A DNA stretch of 64,000 nt from contig JAJFZO010000344.1 in NCBI GenBank assembly GCA_021397835.1, forward strand, positions 2,914,001 through 2,978,000, written 5' to 3'. How positions within the stretch are numbered: the first letter of the stretch is position 1; each line of letters opens with the position of its first letter. Positions 33,239 through 43,539 of the stretch are shown here, piece by piece. Origin of the DNA: Moringa oleifera. Taxonomy: Eukaryota > Streptophyta > Magnoliopsida > Brassicales > Moringaceae. A program made the position numbers and the translations under genes. The notes below the pieces were generated by a model, which did not search any database, was not told the origin of the DNA, and saw nothing but the letters and a program-made list of their open reading frames with translations.

Positions 33239-36200
33239 ATGGATTTCCAAAGCTTTTTCACATTCAAGAAATATCTCTGCAAGTGTATCGTCTTCTTCAC
33301 CATCCTTGCCTACCCGGCTGTGTCTCTGGACCCAAATTATGAGGCCTGTCAGCCTAAGTCATGCGGAAATGGCCCCGAAATAAGCTACCCTTTTTGGATA
33401 GCTGATGAACAAGAATCCTTTTGTGGGTATCCCAACTTCGAGGTCAGCTGTAATGACGAAAATCCAGTGCTCACTATTTCCTCCGATGATTATATCATCC
33501 AAGACATCTTTTATGCGAACCATTCATTTCTTGTGGCCAACTCTGCTGCCTATGATGAGGGATGTCCAACTCCTCTGCACAATCTTAACCTCGCTCGAAC
33601 TCCGTTTGCTTTAAGTCCCGGATATGTAAACTTTTCTTTCTTCTACAACTGTTCGGAGAAACCTCCACCGTTCACGTACCCACTGGGTTGTGCTAATTCG
33701 TTTGCTAGTTTCCATAAGGAAGCTTTGGAGGGAATGAATTTCTCGTCGAAGTCATGCGATAAATGGGTTAATGCCCCTATAGCCAGTCGTAGTGATACGG
33801 CTAGTTTGCTCCAAATGAATTATACTGATGTTTTGAAGATGGGATTTGTGTTGAGTTGGACTGCACATAGTTGCATCAGTTGTGAGGGAAGTGGTGGTCG
33901 ATGTGGATTTGATAACAAAGAATTTGTTTGTTTTTGCCCCAGGGGATCTCACCCCAAAATGTGCTCCACTCATGGTAATCCCACATGGAATCACGTCTTC
34001 TTTTTCTTTCAGTAGATTTCTGAAGAATGTCCTATATCTTATGAAATGTTGTTACTGGTGTTTAGTTGTTTCTGGTTCTATTAGCTTATAATATGGATCC
34101 GCTAGCATTCTTATTCAGATTCAGTTTTTACATGGATCCTTTTGGTAACCATAGGTTCTTGGATTCTACCTTCCTGTTATGATCTAATTCACATGCGGTG
34201 GAGTAAATCTGTGCTATGAAAGCTACTTGAAGAAACGAAACCTTAGATGAAGTTACTCAGCCACACACTTAAGTTTCTACTCTGATTTTGAAACCAAATT
34301 CTTCTTATATGGCTTGTTTGATTGGATTGCAAGATGGTTCACCTTCTGCTTCCTGTGTTTTCTAGGTAATTTCAGACTGAAACTTCTGTAGTTTTATGGT
34401 GTTTGTCCTTCAAGTGTCAATTAAAATTCCAATCTACTAAATGTTGTCTTCCTCTAGATGATGCTTGACAAATTGGTCATAATTGAAGTAAATTATTTCC
34501 TTCTTCCATTGATATGAACTGTTACTCTGTCCCTCTGTTCCCTATAATCCATCTTTCCGTTTGGCCCTACCTGTACATGGTCTTACATCTTCTTGTGCTG
34601 CACAGTATTATACCTTAGACTAACAATAGAATTCTTGGGTCTCACCTTATCTGGATCACTTCAGGTACTTTATAGGAAATAATACGACAGAAAATCTAAA
34701 TAATGCATAGTTATACTGACTATGTAATTGACATTTTGGGTGTGAAGTATATGGTGGAATTGTCGATTTTAAGTAATACGGCTGTTTGCTGTGGTTCATT
34801 TTCTTTTTCTGTTGTGGTTCAAATTCTGAAAGATTATACTATTCAATTTCCTTCCAGATGTTATCTACTTCATTTCATAAATATGTAACTGAAAGAAATA
34901 TCAACTGTAGAGCCTAGATGATGCATCTAAGACATACTGCTACAGGTTTTTAAGTTACGTAGTTTTTGTTGTAGCAGTGTCCTTCTGCACAAAATCTGTA
35001 TATGGCTACTTTACAACTAGTATTGATGTTAGAGTTTAACTTTTCTTGATTCTCAATTGTCCTTGTTACAGGTGGAATTAACTGGAGGGTGAAAATCCTT
35101 ATAGGTAATATGATAATCTGATCTCTTCTCTTCGTATCTTCTTTTCATGTGTAGTATCAGTGCACTTTTTGAGGTAATGATACTATGTCTTCCTCATTAA
35201 ACAGTGTATTAGAACTGCTAATGACTCCTTCTTTCTCTACACAGGTGTTGTTGCTGGTTTAGTAGGCATACTAGCAACATGCATTGCCTTTTACTTATGC
35301 CAACGTCACAGAAAAAAACAAAATGCTCCTCCTTTCCTGCTCTCTCGAAACATCTCCTCTGATCTCCCTTCAGTGGCAGATGTTGAGAAGCAAACAAGCT
35401 GTTATGGTGTCAGCCTCTTTACCTATGCTGAGCTTGAAGAGGCCACTAACAATTTTGATTCTGCTAGGGAACTTGGTGATGGGGGATTTGGCACTGTATA
35501 TTATGGTAAAAGCAAGTACTTTTATAGTCAAGATCTCTTAATTGGATGAACAAATAGCTGACCTCTTATTTCTTAACTAGGTAAACTCCGAGATGGGCGT
35601 GCTGTTGCGGTGAAGCGCTTGTTTGAAAACAACTGCAAGAGGGTTGAGCAGTTCATGAATGAAGTTGAGATCTTAACTCGCTTACGCCACCAACATCTTG
35701 TCTCACTTTATGGGTCCACCTCACGCCACAGCCGTGAACTCTTACTAGTGTACGAGTATGTTCCCAAGGGCACAGTTGCCGATCATCTTCATGGTGAGCA
35801 TGCTAAGCCTGGTGCACTTCCATGGCCTATCCGGTTGAAGATTGCGACAGAGACTGCAAGTGCCTTGACATATCTCCATGCTACTGACATCATCCACCGT
35901 GACGTGAAGACCAACAACATTCTCCTTGACAACAATTTCAGTGTTAAGGTTGCAGATTTTGGACTCTCCCGACTCTTTCCCACAGATGTCACCCATGTTT
36001 CAACAGCACCACAAGGGACTCCTGGTTATGTTGATCCCGAGTATCACCAATGCTACCAGCTCACTGACAAGAGTGATGTGTTCAGCTTTGGCGTGGTGTT
36101 GATTGAGTTAATATCATCCAAGCCAGCCGTTGACATCACTAGGCACCGACATGAGATCAATTTGTCTAATATGGCAATCAATAAGATCCAGAATCATGCA

Positions 36201-36509
36201 CTGCATGAGCTTGTAGATCCATCGCTTGGCTTTGAGTCAGACAGCAAGGTAAGGGAAATGATAACTGCAGTGGCAGAGCTGGCGTTTCAGTGCCTGCAGA
36301 ATGAAAAGGACATGAGACCTAACATGATAGAGGTGTTACAATGCCTAACCCGTATACAGAGTGAGGGCTACAATACAGAAAATGCAGAGGAAATGGATGT
36401 TCCATCAGATGATGTTGTGTTGTTGAAGAGTGGTCCTCTGCCAGTGTCGCCTGACTCTGTGACTGTAAAGTGGGTTAGCAGATCTACCACATCCGATGCA
36501 AGCAATTGA
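33239..36509 (+). CDS. A2-G2: complete LRK10L1-type receptor kinase (exons 33239-33974, 35072-35104, 35245-35505, 35581-36509)
   Basis: Four exons join in phase (1,1,1) to encode about 652 residues. Exon 1 gives the signal peptide, GUB_WAK_bind (CQPKSCGNGPEISYPFW) and WAK-associated module (CISCEGSGGRCGF, CFCPRGS). Exon 2 is a 33-nt linker (GINWRVKILI). Exon 3 supplies the membrane helix (VVAGLVGILATCIAFYLC), juxtamembrane region and glycine loop GDGGFGTVYYG. Exon 4 holds VAVKRL (Lys about 355), HRDVKTNN (Asp about 451), DFGL (about 469), TPGYVDPEY and RPNMIEV. It is an RD kinase, like Arabidopsis LRK10L1 proteins, acting at the plasma membrane. All splice sites are GT-AG. It is the one plainly intact gene of the cluster. 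Confidence 0.9.
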
Positions 36510-37529
36510 ATTTCGCATCTTATATCACTGAGTTTTTGAGCACATGGCAAAGAGACTCCATCATATGCAAAGAAGCGGTTGACTCATCTTTTTTCTGTTT
36601 ACCTAATGGGATGTACATATTGTGTAGCAGTTCTAATGGGTTTAGAAAGCCTGCCTTTGCGGCCTTTAATATCTTCTCAATGATTTTGTTTTTCCTTTCA
36701 TTTGATTAATATTCTCAATAAATAGTAATTACTTTATTGTTTTCATTTAGTACAGATGAAATCTCTTCTGCCAGCTTCTCTGTCCTTTGAAGATATAGAT
36801 GGAAATTGATTCTGAAGATGATTGCCTGATTTTGTGATGAACTTGGTGATCTATTTGTAGTGAGAGGTGATTGCTATCAAGTTTTGAGTGATTGGACTCT
36901 CATGCTGAAATTTCTCAATGCTTGTTTTTTTCTTCTAAAGCTAATCTTTCTATAGGGCAAATACTAGAATTCAATCCACCTGCAAATTACATTATATGAT
37001 TTTAATTTAAAAAGACTAGGCAGAAATATTAGCTTAGCCTATAACACAGTTTATTGAAGCTAAAATCTTGATAAGATTGATATTTAATGCGAAATCTTAA
37101 GATCAACCATTAATTGTGGATATTACTGCAAAAGCTCACCATTTTTTTCCATGGAAGTCTTGAGGATATTACTGGATGCTCATGTGCTGGATTCTTAGGA
37201 GATTGACTGACAGCAAAGAAAGGAAAGAAAGAAAGAAATGAGGAGATACATTTCTTCTTTTTCTTTTCTAAGTGGACTAGATTAAATAAATTAATTGCAT
37301 AAATTTCATTAAATGGAAGTAGATATGTAACCAGTAAACAGAGTTTCCATTTTCTTTCATTTTCCTGGATATTTTTCAGCTGGCAAGGAAAATGTTACAC
37401 TTAGTTCCAGACATGTTACTCAATAGCATGCTAGGTAGCTGACTTTCCAAGAATTGATTGTCATCGTACAGTTTGCTTACATATGATTCATTTATAGAAC
37501 CAACTCTCGAAATTTAGATCAAATAGGCT
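36510..37529. other. Convergent 3' region between G2 and D2
   Basis: About 1 kb separates the stop codons of G2 (+) and D2 (-). The same arrangement is repeated at 61,145-62,197, and half of it survives downstream of D1. It contains TTTATTGTTTTC- and AATAAAT-type sites. No coding sequence. Confidence 0.6.
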
Positions 37530-39007
37530 TCAATTATAAGACAATGACAATGAGGTGGTCATAGAACCTGATAATGATCCTGCAGTTGCTGGAATTCTTG
37601 GAGGAGAAGATAAGAAAGGCTTTGGTGGAATCTGTAAGGATTCTATGCTTCCTTGCAGCATCTCACCTACCTCACTTATGGCTGGCCTATCTGATGGATT
37701 TGTCTGTATGCACCACAAGCCCACAATTATCATCTTCCTAGCTATTTCACTTTCATCTCTGCTCATGCTGCTATGTAGCTGAAATCCACTGCCTAGCTCA
37801 AGCCGTCTATAAATCCAATGTGGGAAATATATATCGCTAGAATTGCCTTCCCCAACATCAACCCTCTTGCTTCCTCCGGCCATCTCAATAATCATCATCC
37901 CATAGCTGTAGACATCAGACTTGTGTGACACTGCTCCAAAGCTTCTGCTGAATACCTCTGGAGCAATATATCCAATTGTCCCTCTGGCTTCCAGCATTGA
38001 CACAACACTCTCTTTTTTAGTGCATAGTTTTGCAAGTCCAAAGTCAGAGATCTTAGGGAAAAACTCTTCATCAAGGAGAATGTTGTGAGGCTTTATGTCA
38101 AAGTGCACAATCCTTGTGCTGCATCCACGATGCAGATACTCGAGCCCTTTGGCTATTCCAATTGAAATTCGCAACAAACTTTCCATTCCCAAATGCTGAG
38201 TTTGCTCCGAGTGATCTTCTTTGTTTATAAACTTTTCGAGAGAACCATTGGGCATGAACTCATAGATGAGAGCTCTCTTCTCACCCTCCAAGCAGAATCC
38301 CAAAAGGGTGACAACATTAACATGGGAAGTCCTACTAATACTTGCAACCTCATTGATAAATTCTTGTCCATTCCCTTTGGATGTGTTGAGGACCTTCACT
38401 GCCACAACTTGACCATCTTTCAATGTCCCTTTATACACACTTCCATAACCTCCTTGGCCTAGTTTGTGCTTGAAAGAAGAGGTGATTTTCTTGACCTCCA
38501 AAAAGCTGTATCTTTTTAGAAGTAGGATTCTGTTATTTCTAATGAAAGCCTCGATATCTTGATCAATTTTTGTCATCTGCATGAAACATGTAGATGCAGT
38601 CTTCTTTCTGAAACCGTATGCACTGACACAGGTAATTAGTATTCCAATTCCTGCAGAAGCAGCACCTGATAGACCAAATTGTAGATGAATCATACTGCAG
38701 AGAAATCAGCTGGTATCCTCTTTTGAAGAACTAAATGGCAACCAGCAGCATAGAAAAGAAGAAAAAAAATGAATATATGTAAGTCAAATATAGGAAAGCA
38801 AGAAAACTACATGAAGGATCTGTTCTGCATGAGGTCATTGCAGTATATGACTTTGTTGGTTATCTTTTACATTTTGGTTGTCACTTAATTATTATTTCTT
38901 TTCTTTTAATTAATGTGCAAAAGTTAATCATTGGGAACGCAAGTTATGCACATTGCAAGTATTTCTTTTCATACCTATCATGATCTTCACTCTCCAGGGG
39001 ATTCTGC
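37530..39007 (-). CDS. D2: LRK10L2-type non-RD receptor kinase (exons 39007-38975, 38665-37530)
   Basis: Minus-strand twin of D1. The 33-nt exon (38,975-39,007) encodes a RIPWRVKIMI linker. The kinase exon starts after an AG at 38,666-38,667 and is open for 378 codons with the stop. It has the same membrane segment (ILITCVSAYGF), [20 protein letters not shown] non-RD loop, SDFGLAK and IAPEV. It differs from D1 at only about ten positions. Upstream on the same strand lie degenerate C2 (39,290-39,905), intact B2 (40,802-41,582) and broken F2, so B2 is the nearest usable ectodomain exon. It is convergent with G2. Confidence 0.85.
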
Positions 39008-39289
39008 CTGCAAAATACACACCCAGAAAAAAGAAAAAAACTTTGGTTAGACAAATTGCAGTCCATATTGAAGGATTGACTAGACAAGATTTGGACTTCC
39101 CCTCGGTAAATGAGAAAACTCTACTGTTTAATCGTTAACTACCAAAAACTAAGAACAAGTCCTCCAACTCCTTCCATGCTGGTTCACATTAACAGATTAG
39201 AAAGGCTTCTTGAAATGACAGACGCCTATAATCATCAAAACAAGATAGTGTACATATGGATCAAACTTGAACATGAAAAAGCTCTGGGT
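39008..39289 (-). other. Intron between C2 relic and D2
   Basis: Matches the D1 counterpart (22,161-22,374) but lacks the long T run, which is shortened here. Confidence 0.6.
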
Positions 39290-39905
39290 TCATCGTGACA
39301 GAAGCACACAAGTTCTGCTTCTCGAGTGAAAGTAGTGCCCCGTGTCCCATTGGATTCCATACATTTACAGCAGGTATTTGGAAATAATATACTCTGCATT
39401 AAACCCTTGTTTCAAAGCTTGTTGCAGATCAGTTCTTCCTGTAATTAAAGAGTCCCTCAGAGGCAACAAAGAGATTCGAACTTGGATATGCAGCTCTTCA
39501 CCATCCTTGGGACATCTAGATGAAGGCCCAAATTTTAATGAAGGAAACCATAGAAGAGGACTTATAGTATATGCTGAGATTCCGACCATTTGCATGGCAT
39601 CGAAAAAGAGTGCAATTCAAAGTGGATTTCCATGGTAATGGAAAACAATGGTCATCCAGAAAATCCTCTATCGTAATGGTAACCACTTGACAGGATGACT
39701 CATATGTAGTAACGGAAACTTTTGAATTTCGAAGTCAATAGAAGGGTATTCATTGGATGGGCAGCTGAGGCCGAATCCTTCAGCACCACAACAGTATCTA
39801 GGCCTGCTGTTTCCCCGGGAGGGATAACAGATACTACTGGACATGAGGAAGACGGCTATGAGATGATGGAGAATGGGTGATTGGGACAGATGAGCATCCA
39901 CTGGA
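39290..39905 (-). pseudogene. C2: degenerate F-like ectodomain exon
   Basis: It starts MDAHLSQSPILHHLIAVF (signal peptide) near 39,901. The first GUB_WAK cysteine motif is deleted, so that SSICYPSRGNSRPRYCC stands where IGYPFWGDSRPEYCG is expected. After GFGLSCPSNEYP the frame stops at about 39,668. The second part resumes with GEELHIQVR and LKQGFNAEYII, then needs a shift to reach CCKCMESNG and CFCHDEPRAFSC. It is not a working exon. It shows what the original partner of the D kinase looked like. Confidence 0.75.
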
Positions 39906-40801
39906 GATCAAATACTGTTAGAGTCTCAAGGTTTAGTCGTACGAGATATGGACTTCAAGTAGTCATATGACTGAAGAGGTTGCATATACATTATCATCTT
40001 TCCTTCCAACTGCTCTTTGATTTTTTCTCTAATTATTGTTATTATTATTATTTTACATGCCACAAGATTAAATAGCCAACTTCTCTTTTTATTTTTGTGA
40101 AATTTAATTTTAAAATACTTAATTTTGAATAATTTGAATTATATATTAAATAATTAGTGTGAGAAAATATTTAACTAAAAATCATGTAAATTTTAATAAT
40201 TATTTAGTTTTTAGATGGAGTTCTTAAGGAATTGTTTATTTCAAGTTAAATCCATGCACGTTTTAAACACAATTCTTTAACATTTATTGTAACAAAAAAA
40301 ATTAAATATTATTCTTATATAATCAATATTTAGTAAATATTAGCATCACACTACTTTGTTGATATGCAGATGAAAAATGACACTGTTAAACAATTTTTTT
40401 TTTTTTTTTTGCATTCAATAAACCTGTACTATGATTTTTCTTGAAAGCAAAATGGACTGGTAGATTCCTTAAGCTTTTTGGTACTGTGTTTCAATGGAAA
40501 AACAGAACTTCCAATGTTGACAAAGATTATATATTTACATGTGATTAATTAGGCAGGTCAGTGAATATGGCTTTTCCCTTTGTTTTCTGGGAAGAAGAAG
40601 ATCAATAAGCAAATACTTTCAATCGAGCTTCGGCTTGTTCAAACAGTATATTTATTTGAAATCTTAACCATGTTTGTATTAAGAACATCAAAACCCACAA
40701 AGCACCTAAATCACGAGAGCAAGAAACAAGAAGCAAGCTGCTAATGATTTCAAGGGTGTAACGTGATGAAGAATTAACACTTGAGATTAAGGGTACAGTA
40801 C
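39906..40801. other. Noncoding; inner edge of right inverted arm
   Basis: AT-rich from 40,000 to 40,450 with a poly-T run near 40,393. Homology with the left arm begins at about 40,510. A hydrophobic read-through frame of B2 extends to 40,602. Confidence 0.55.
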
Positions 40802-41582
40802 CAGCTCGTTTTGGGCATGTCGAAGTATGGGGTTGGTCGGGGCACAAGCAGATGAATTCCGGTGAACTCTCATAGGATCCGCATTTCCCACCTGAGTCTT
40901 CACACTCTGAGCAATAACGATTCCAGGCAAAGTACTGTACCTCGAAGCCTTTGGTTATGGTTTCATTTAAGAGCATGTTTGGATCCCTAAGCAACTCATC
41001 CAGGGCCTCTATTTGAACTGGAACTTTCGTATTTTTGCATTCCTCATATAATCTTTGGTTCCTCCTCAAGAAGTCACCGTCAGCATAGAAAACATTGGTC
41101 TCTCTACCCTCTCTGATGCACTGAACTTTACGCAAATGACCTCCAGAGTGTTGGGTGCGACAGTCGTAGAAGAGAGTGATGTTTTTGACGCTGTTTGTGT
41201 ACCTGAAGCGATCGGGATCCAAACTAAGCCCCTCAGGACAGTTATCTTGCCCAGTAACCACACGGGTAATTGTCATCCTACGGGGCGATTGCTTTACCTG
41301 GAGTATCTGGAATTTCTGTTCATCAATTTGTAGAACAGGGTACTTATCTTCTTCACAAGTGAGGTTGTACCCTTGCTCGCCGCAGTAAAGGGGTAGGTTG
41401 GTTCCCCAGAAAGGATAGGAAAGATTGGGAATGATTCCACATTGGTAAGGCCGATTGCACTGTGTAAACTGTTCGTGGTCTTTACAGTAAGATGTAGAAA
41501 CCAAGACTAAGACGATAAAGGGTGGGATGATGAAGTGAAGAAAAGGTGAAAGGAAGATATGGGCATCCATTTGTGGAAGCAT
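40802..41582 (-). CDS. B2: LRK10L/WAK-like ectodomain exon
   Basis: Minus-strand copy of B1, about 260 residues from 41,582 (or from the MDAHIF start at 41,570). All family cysteines are present: CNRPYQCGIIPNLSYPFW, YCGEQGYNLTC, CSECEDSGGKCGS and CLCPDQPHTSTC. The phase-1 donor (GCTG|GTACTG) is at 40,802/40,801. Downstream in phase lies the D2 cassette, so a B2-D2 receptor is the simplest model once broken C2 is skipped. If the intron is retained the frame continues about 66 residues with a hydrophobic stretch (LEIISSLLLVS and LWVLMFLI). Confidence 0.8.
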
Positions 41583-42710
41583 CAAGATAGGTTCCAGGCA
41601 ACGTTAGTAATACCAAGGGGCTTCTGCCTTTTTCTTTTCTTCTTGTTTTTCTGACGAAACAAGCAGAAGTAGACGACAGTTTTGCTCAAGAACAGTAAGC
41701 TAATCAGAATTTTATACAGAGAGAGAAAGACGGGTATTGAGTACTGAGGATCGAGGATTGACCTTGACTTGCATGTGGGCGGTGAAGAATAGGATAGTGA
41801 TGACAGAAATGACGTAAAACGAAAGAAAATGGCCAAAACAGTCATTTATAGGAGCACCAAAAAGGTAACCTTACAAAGGCAGGACCATTCAGAATGTGAC
41901 AGTGATAAGATTAATAAGCTGTGAGTTGAAAAAGAAATAGGGAAATTGCATATGCAAATCCTCCGATTTCCAAGAGAATATCACAGCAACTATGAAGAGA
42001 GAGCGCCAAGTCAGTCAAATAAGGGTTGCCGTGTGTTGTAGGCTTTCAGGCCTTACAAGGATCTTACTGGTAGCCCATTAAATTTGTTAAGAACGACCAG
42101 GTCAACCGTCTCTTCTTTGTCTTGACCATGACTAAGCTCAGTTGTCCTAATTGATGGTGTTCTTAAACGTATCGAGTACCTCAAGCCATTTTCAGAAACA
42201 AGAATTTCCCAGGAAACTAACAAGTATCAGAAGTAAATTCTTCCAAATAACATAGTTCCTCTGAATCACCTACTGCTTACCTGGGCAGTGCGCAATAGAG
42301 AATAATGATCCTAAGCTGAGCTGGAAAGAATAATAGTTGATACAGGAACAACAGTCAGGTTTGATGAATCCAAACCGGGCAGCAAGCGAGCTACAGTATG
42401 AGAGATTCGATGGGGGGAAGTGAAAGGGAAGAAAGCACGCACTAAATGATAAGGTGGATCGGTCACCACAGTAGCAGGTGAATGGGTTTTCCTTCTCATC
42501 AATGGAGCTCAATTTCCCTGAGACAAGGCTCTCATTTTGAGCTTCATTCGAGCTCATATTTCCTTTACTTTTAAGTTCAGAAGCCATCTTATCAACCTGC
42601 ACTTTGACACTGCTACAACTATTAAACCAAGTAACGTTTTACTATTTTCAGAGAGTAATTGAGGAGGTAGCCGCCTACAAATTCGTATCATCAAAATTTT
42701 GTTTGACAGG
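41583..42710 (-). other. B2 upstream region
   Basis: Reverse-duplicated with 29,690-30,800. It contains the conserved small open frame (42,270-42,602, minus) discussed for the left arm, and the presumed B2 promoter. Confidence 0.5.
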
Positions 42711-42719
42711 ATTAGATTG
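42711..42719. repeat. Left target-site duplication of MULE
   Basis: ATTAGATTG here matches GTTAGATTG at 51,812-51,820 at eight of nine bases. The left arm carries the single unoccupied copy. Confidence 0.8.
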
Positions 42720-43186
42720 GACGAAATTGCCAAAATTGGCAGTTAGATACCGGTCATTTGGGAAAAAAATATGTTTTATTAAGTTTGGTTTTTTTAGCAT
42801 TTAAATGTCTTGAAAAGTCAAAAATACCCTTACAAAAGACTATAATATCTTTAAAAATTAAATGAACTCGAAAATTTATGAGATTTGTCTGAACACATTT
42901 CTTTTTTGGCGGAAAAATCTTTCCCTCTTTCGGTCACTCTCTCTCTTCGAGCTCTGTCTTTCTTCGCCCTTCCTTTGAGTTTTATTTCTTCCAATCTTTG
43001 TATCCAAGATCTATCAAATCAAGATCCCAAGAAGAAATCGAAGGCTAGTTATCTTGCGCAGAGAAAGAAGCTCGTGTTTTTGACAATATATTCTTCTTCA
43101 TAATCAGACCGTGCTCGAATGGGTAAAGAAGGTGACAGGTATACCGTTTAAAACTGTAATGTAGCTTAAAACCGTGAAGATTTCAG
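42720..43186. other. Left MULE terminus and leader
   Basis: No coding evidence. It contains TGAAAAGTCAAAAATACCC near 42,810. The right terminus, read from the other strand, has similar GACAAAATTACCC and AAAAGTCAAA words, a possible trace of terminal similarity. Confidence 0.4.
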
Positions 43187-43480
43187 TTGTAACTATTTAT
43201 ATCGTGATCTCCTCATTTGTATTTCATAACATTGGTTGAGAATCGTGTCATGATCTTAGTTTCATACATGTTTGAAAATCGTATCTTACTTTGTTTATTA
43301 TAACAAGTTTTTCAATCGTGACTTATTTGATAACATCATTATGAGATTCGTAACATTCATAAAATCGTAACAAGTTTTCGTAATATGTTTTTCAATCGTG
43401 ACTTATTTGATTTAATCGTGACTTATTTGTTGAAATCGTAACTTAATTGATGAAATCGTAACATGCGAAATCATATATTC
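43187..43480 (+). repeat. TCGTAAC-core repeats, left array
   Basis: About a dozen units of 20-25 bp with AATCGTGAC or AATCGTAAC cores and TTATTTGAT spacers, between the element end and the transposase. Confidence 0.7.
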
Positions 43481-43539
43481 GTCTTTGTTATTTAAAATGT
43501 TTTTTTTTCATTACAGAATCCGGATCATTATAACTTAGA

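Larger units (their letters stand above)
36590..39740 (-). repeat. Inverted copy of the D1 block
   Basis: It matches 21,660-24,825 in reverse orientation: the G 3' UTR relic, D kinase exon, 33-nt exon and degenerate C exon appear in the same order. The lengths agree (about 3.15 kb each). Confidence 0.8.

Noticed and set aside
34703..34888. Open frame inside the A2-G2 first intron
   Set aside because: It is duplicated at 21,240-21,345 but has no domain, no needed phase and no conserved splice sites. The four-exon gene is complete without it.
35745..35996. Minus-strand frames opposite the kinase exons (also at 22,915, 38,193, 60,380 and 62,837)
   Set aside because: They are antisense shadows of conserved kinase codons. 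They recur only because the kinase is duplicated.
42720..42760. Long terminal inverted repeats for the MULE
   Set aside because: The two ends share only a few short words and no extended inverted repeat. The boundaries were taken from the empty site.
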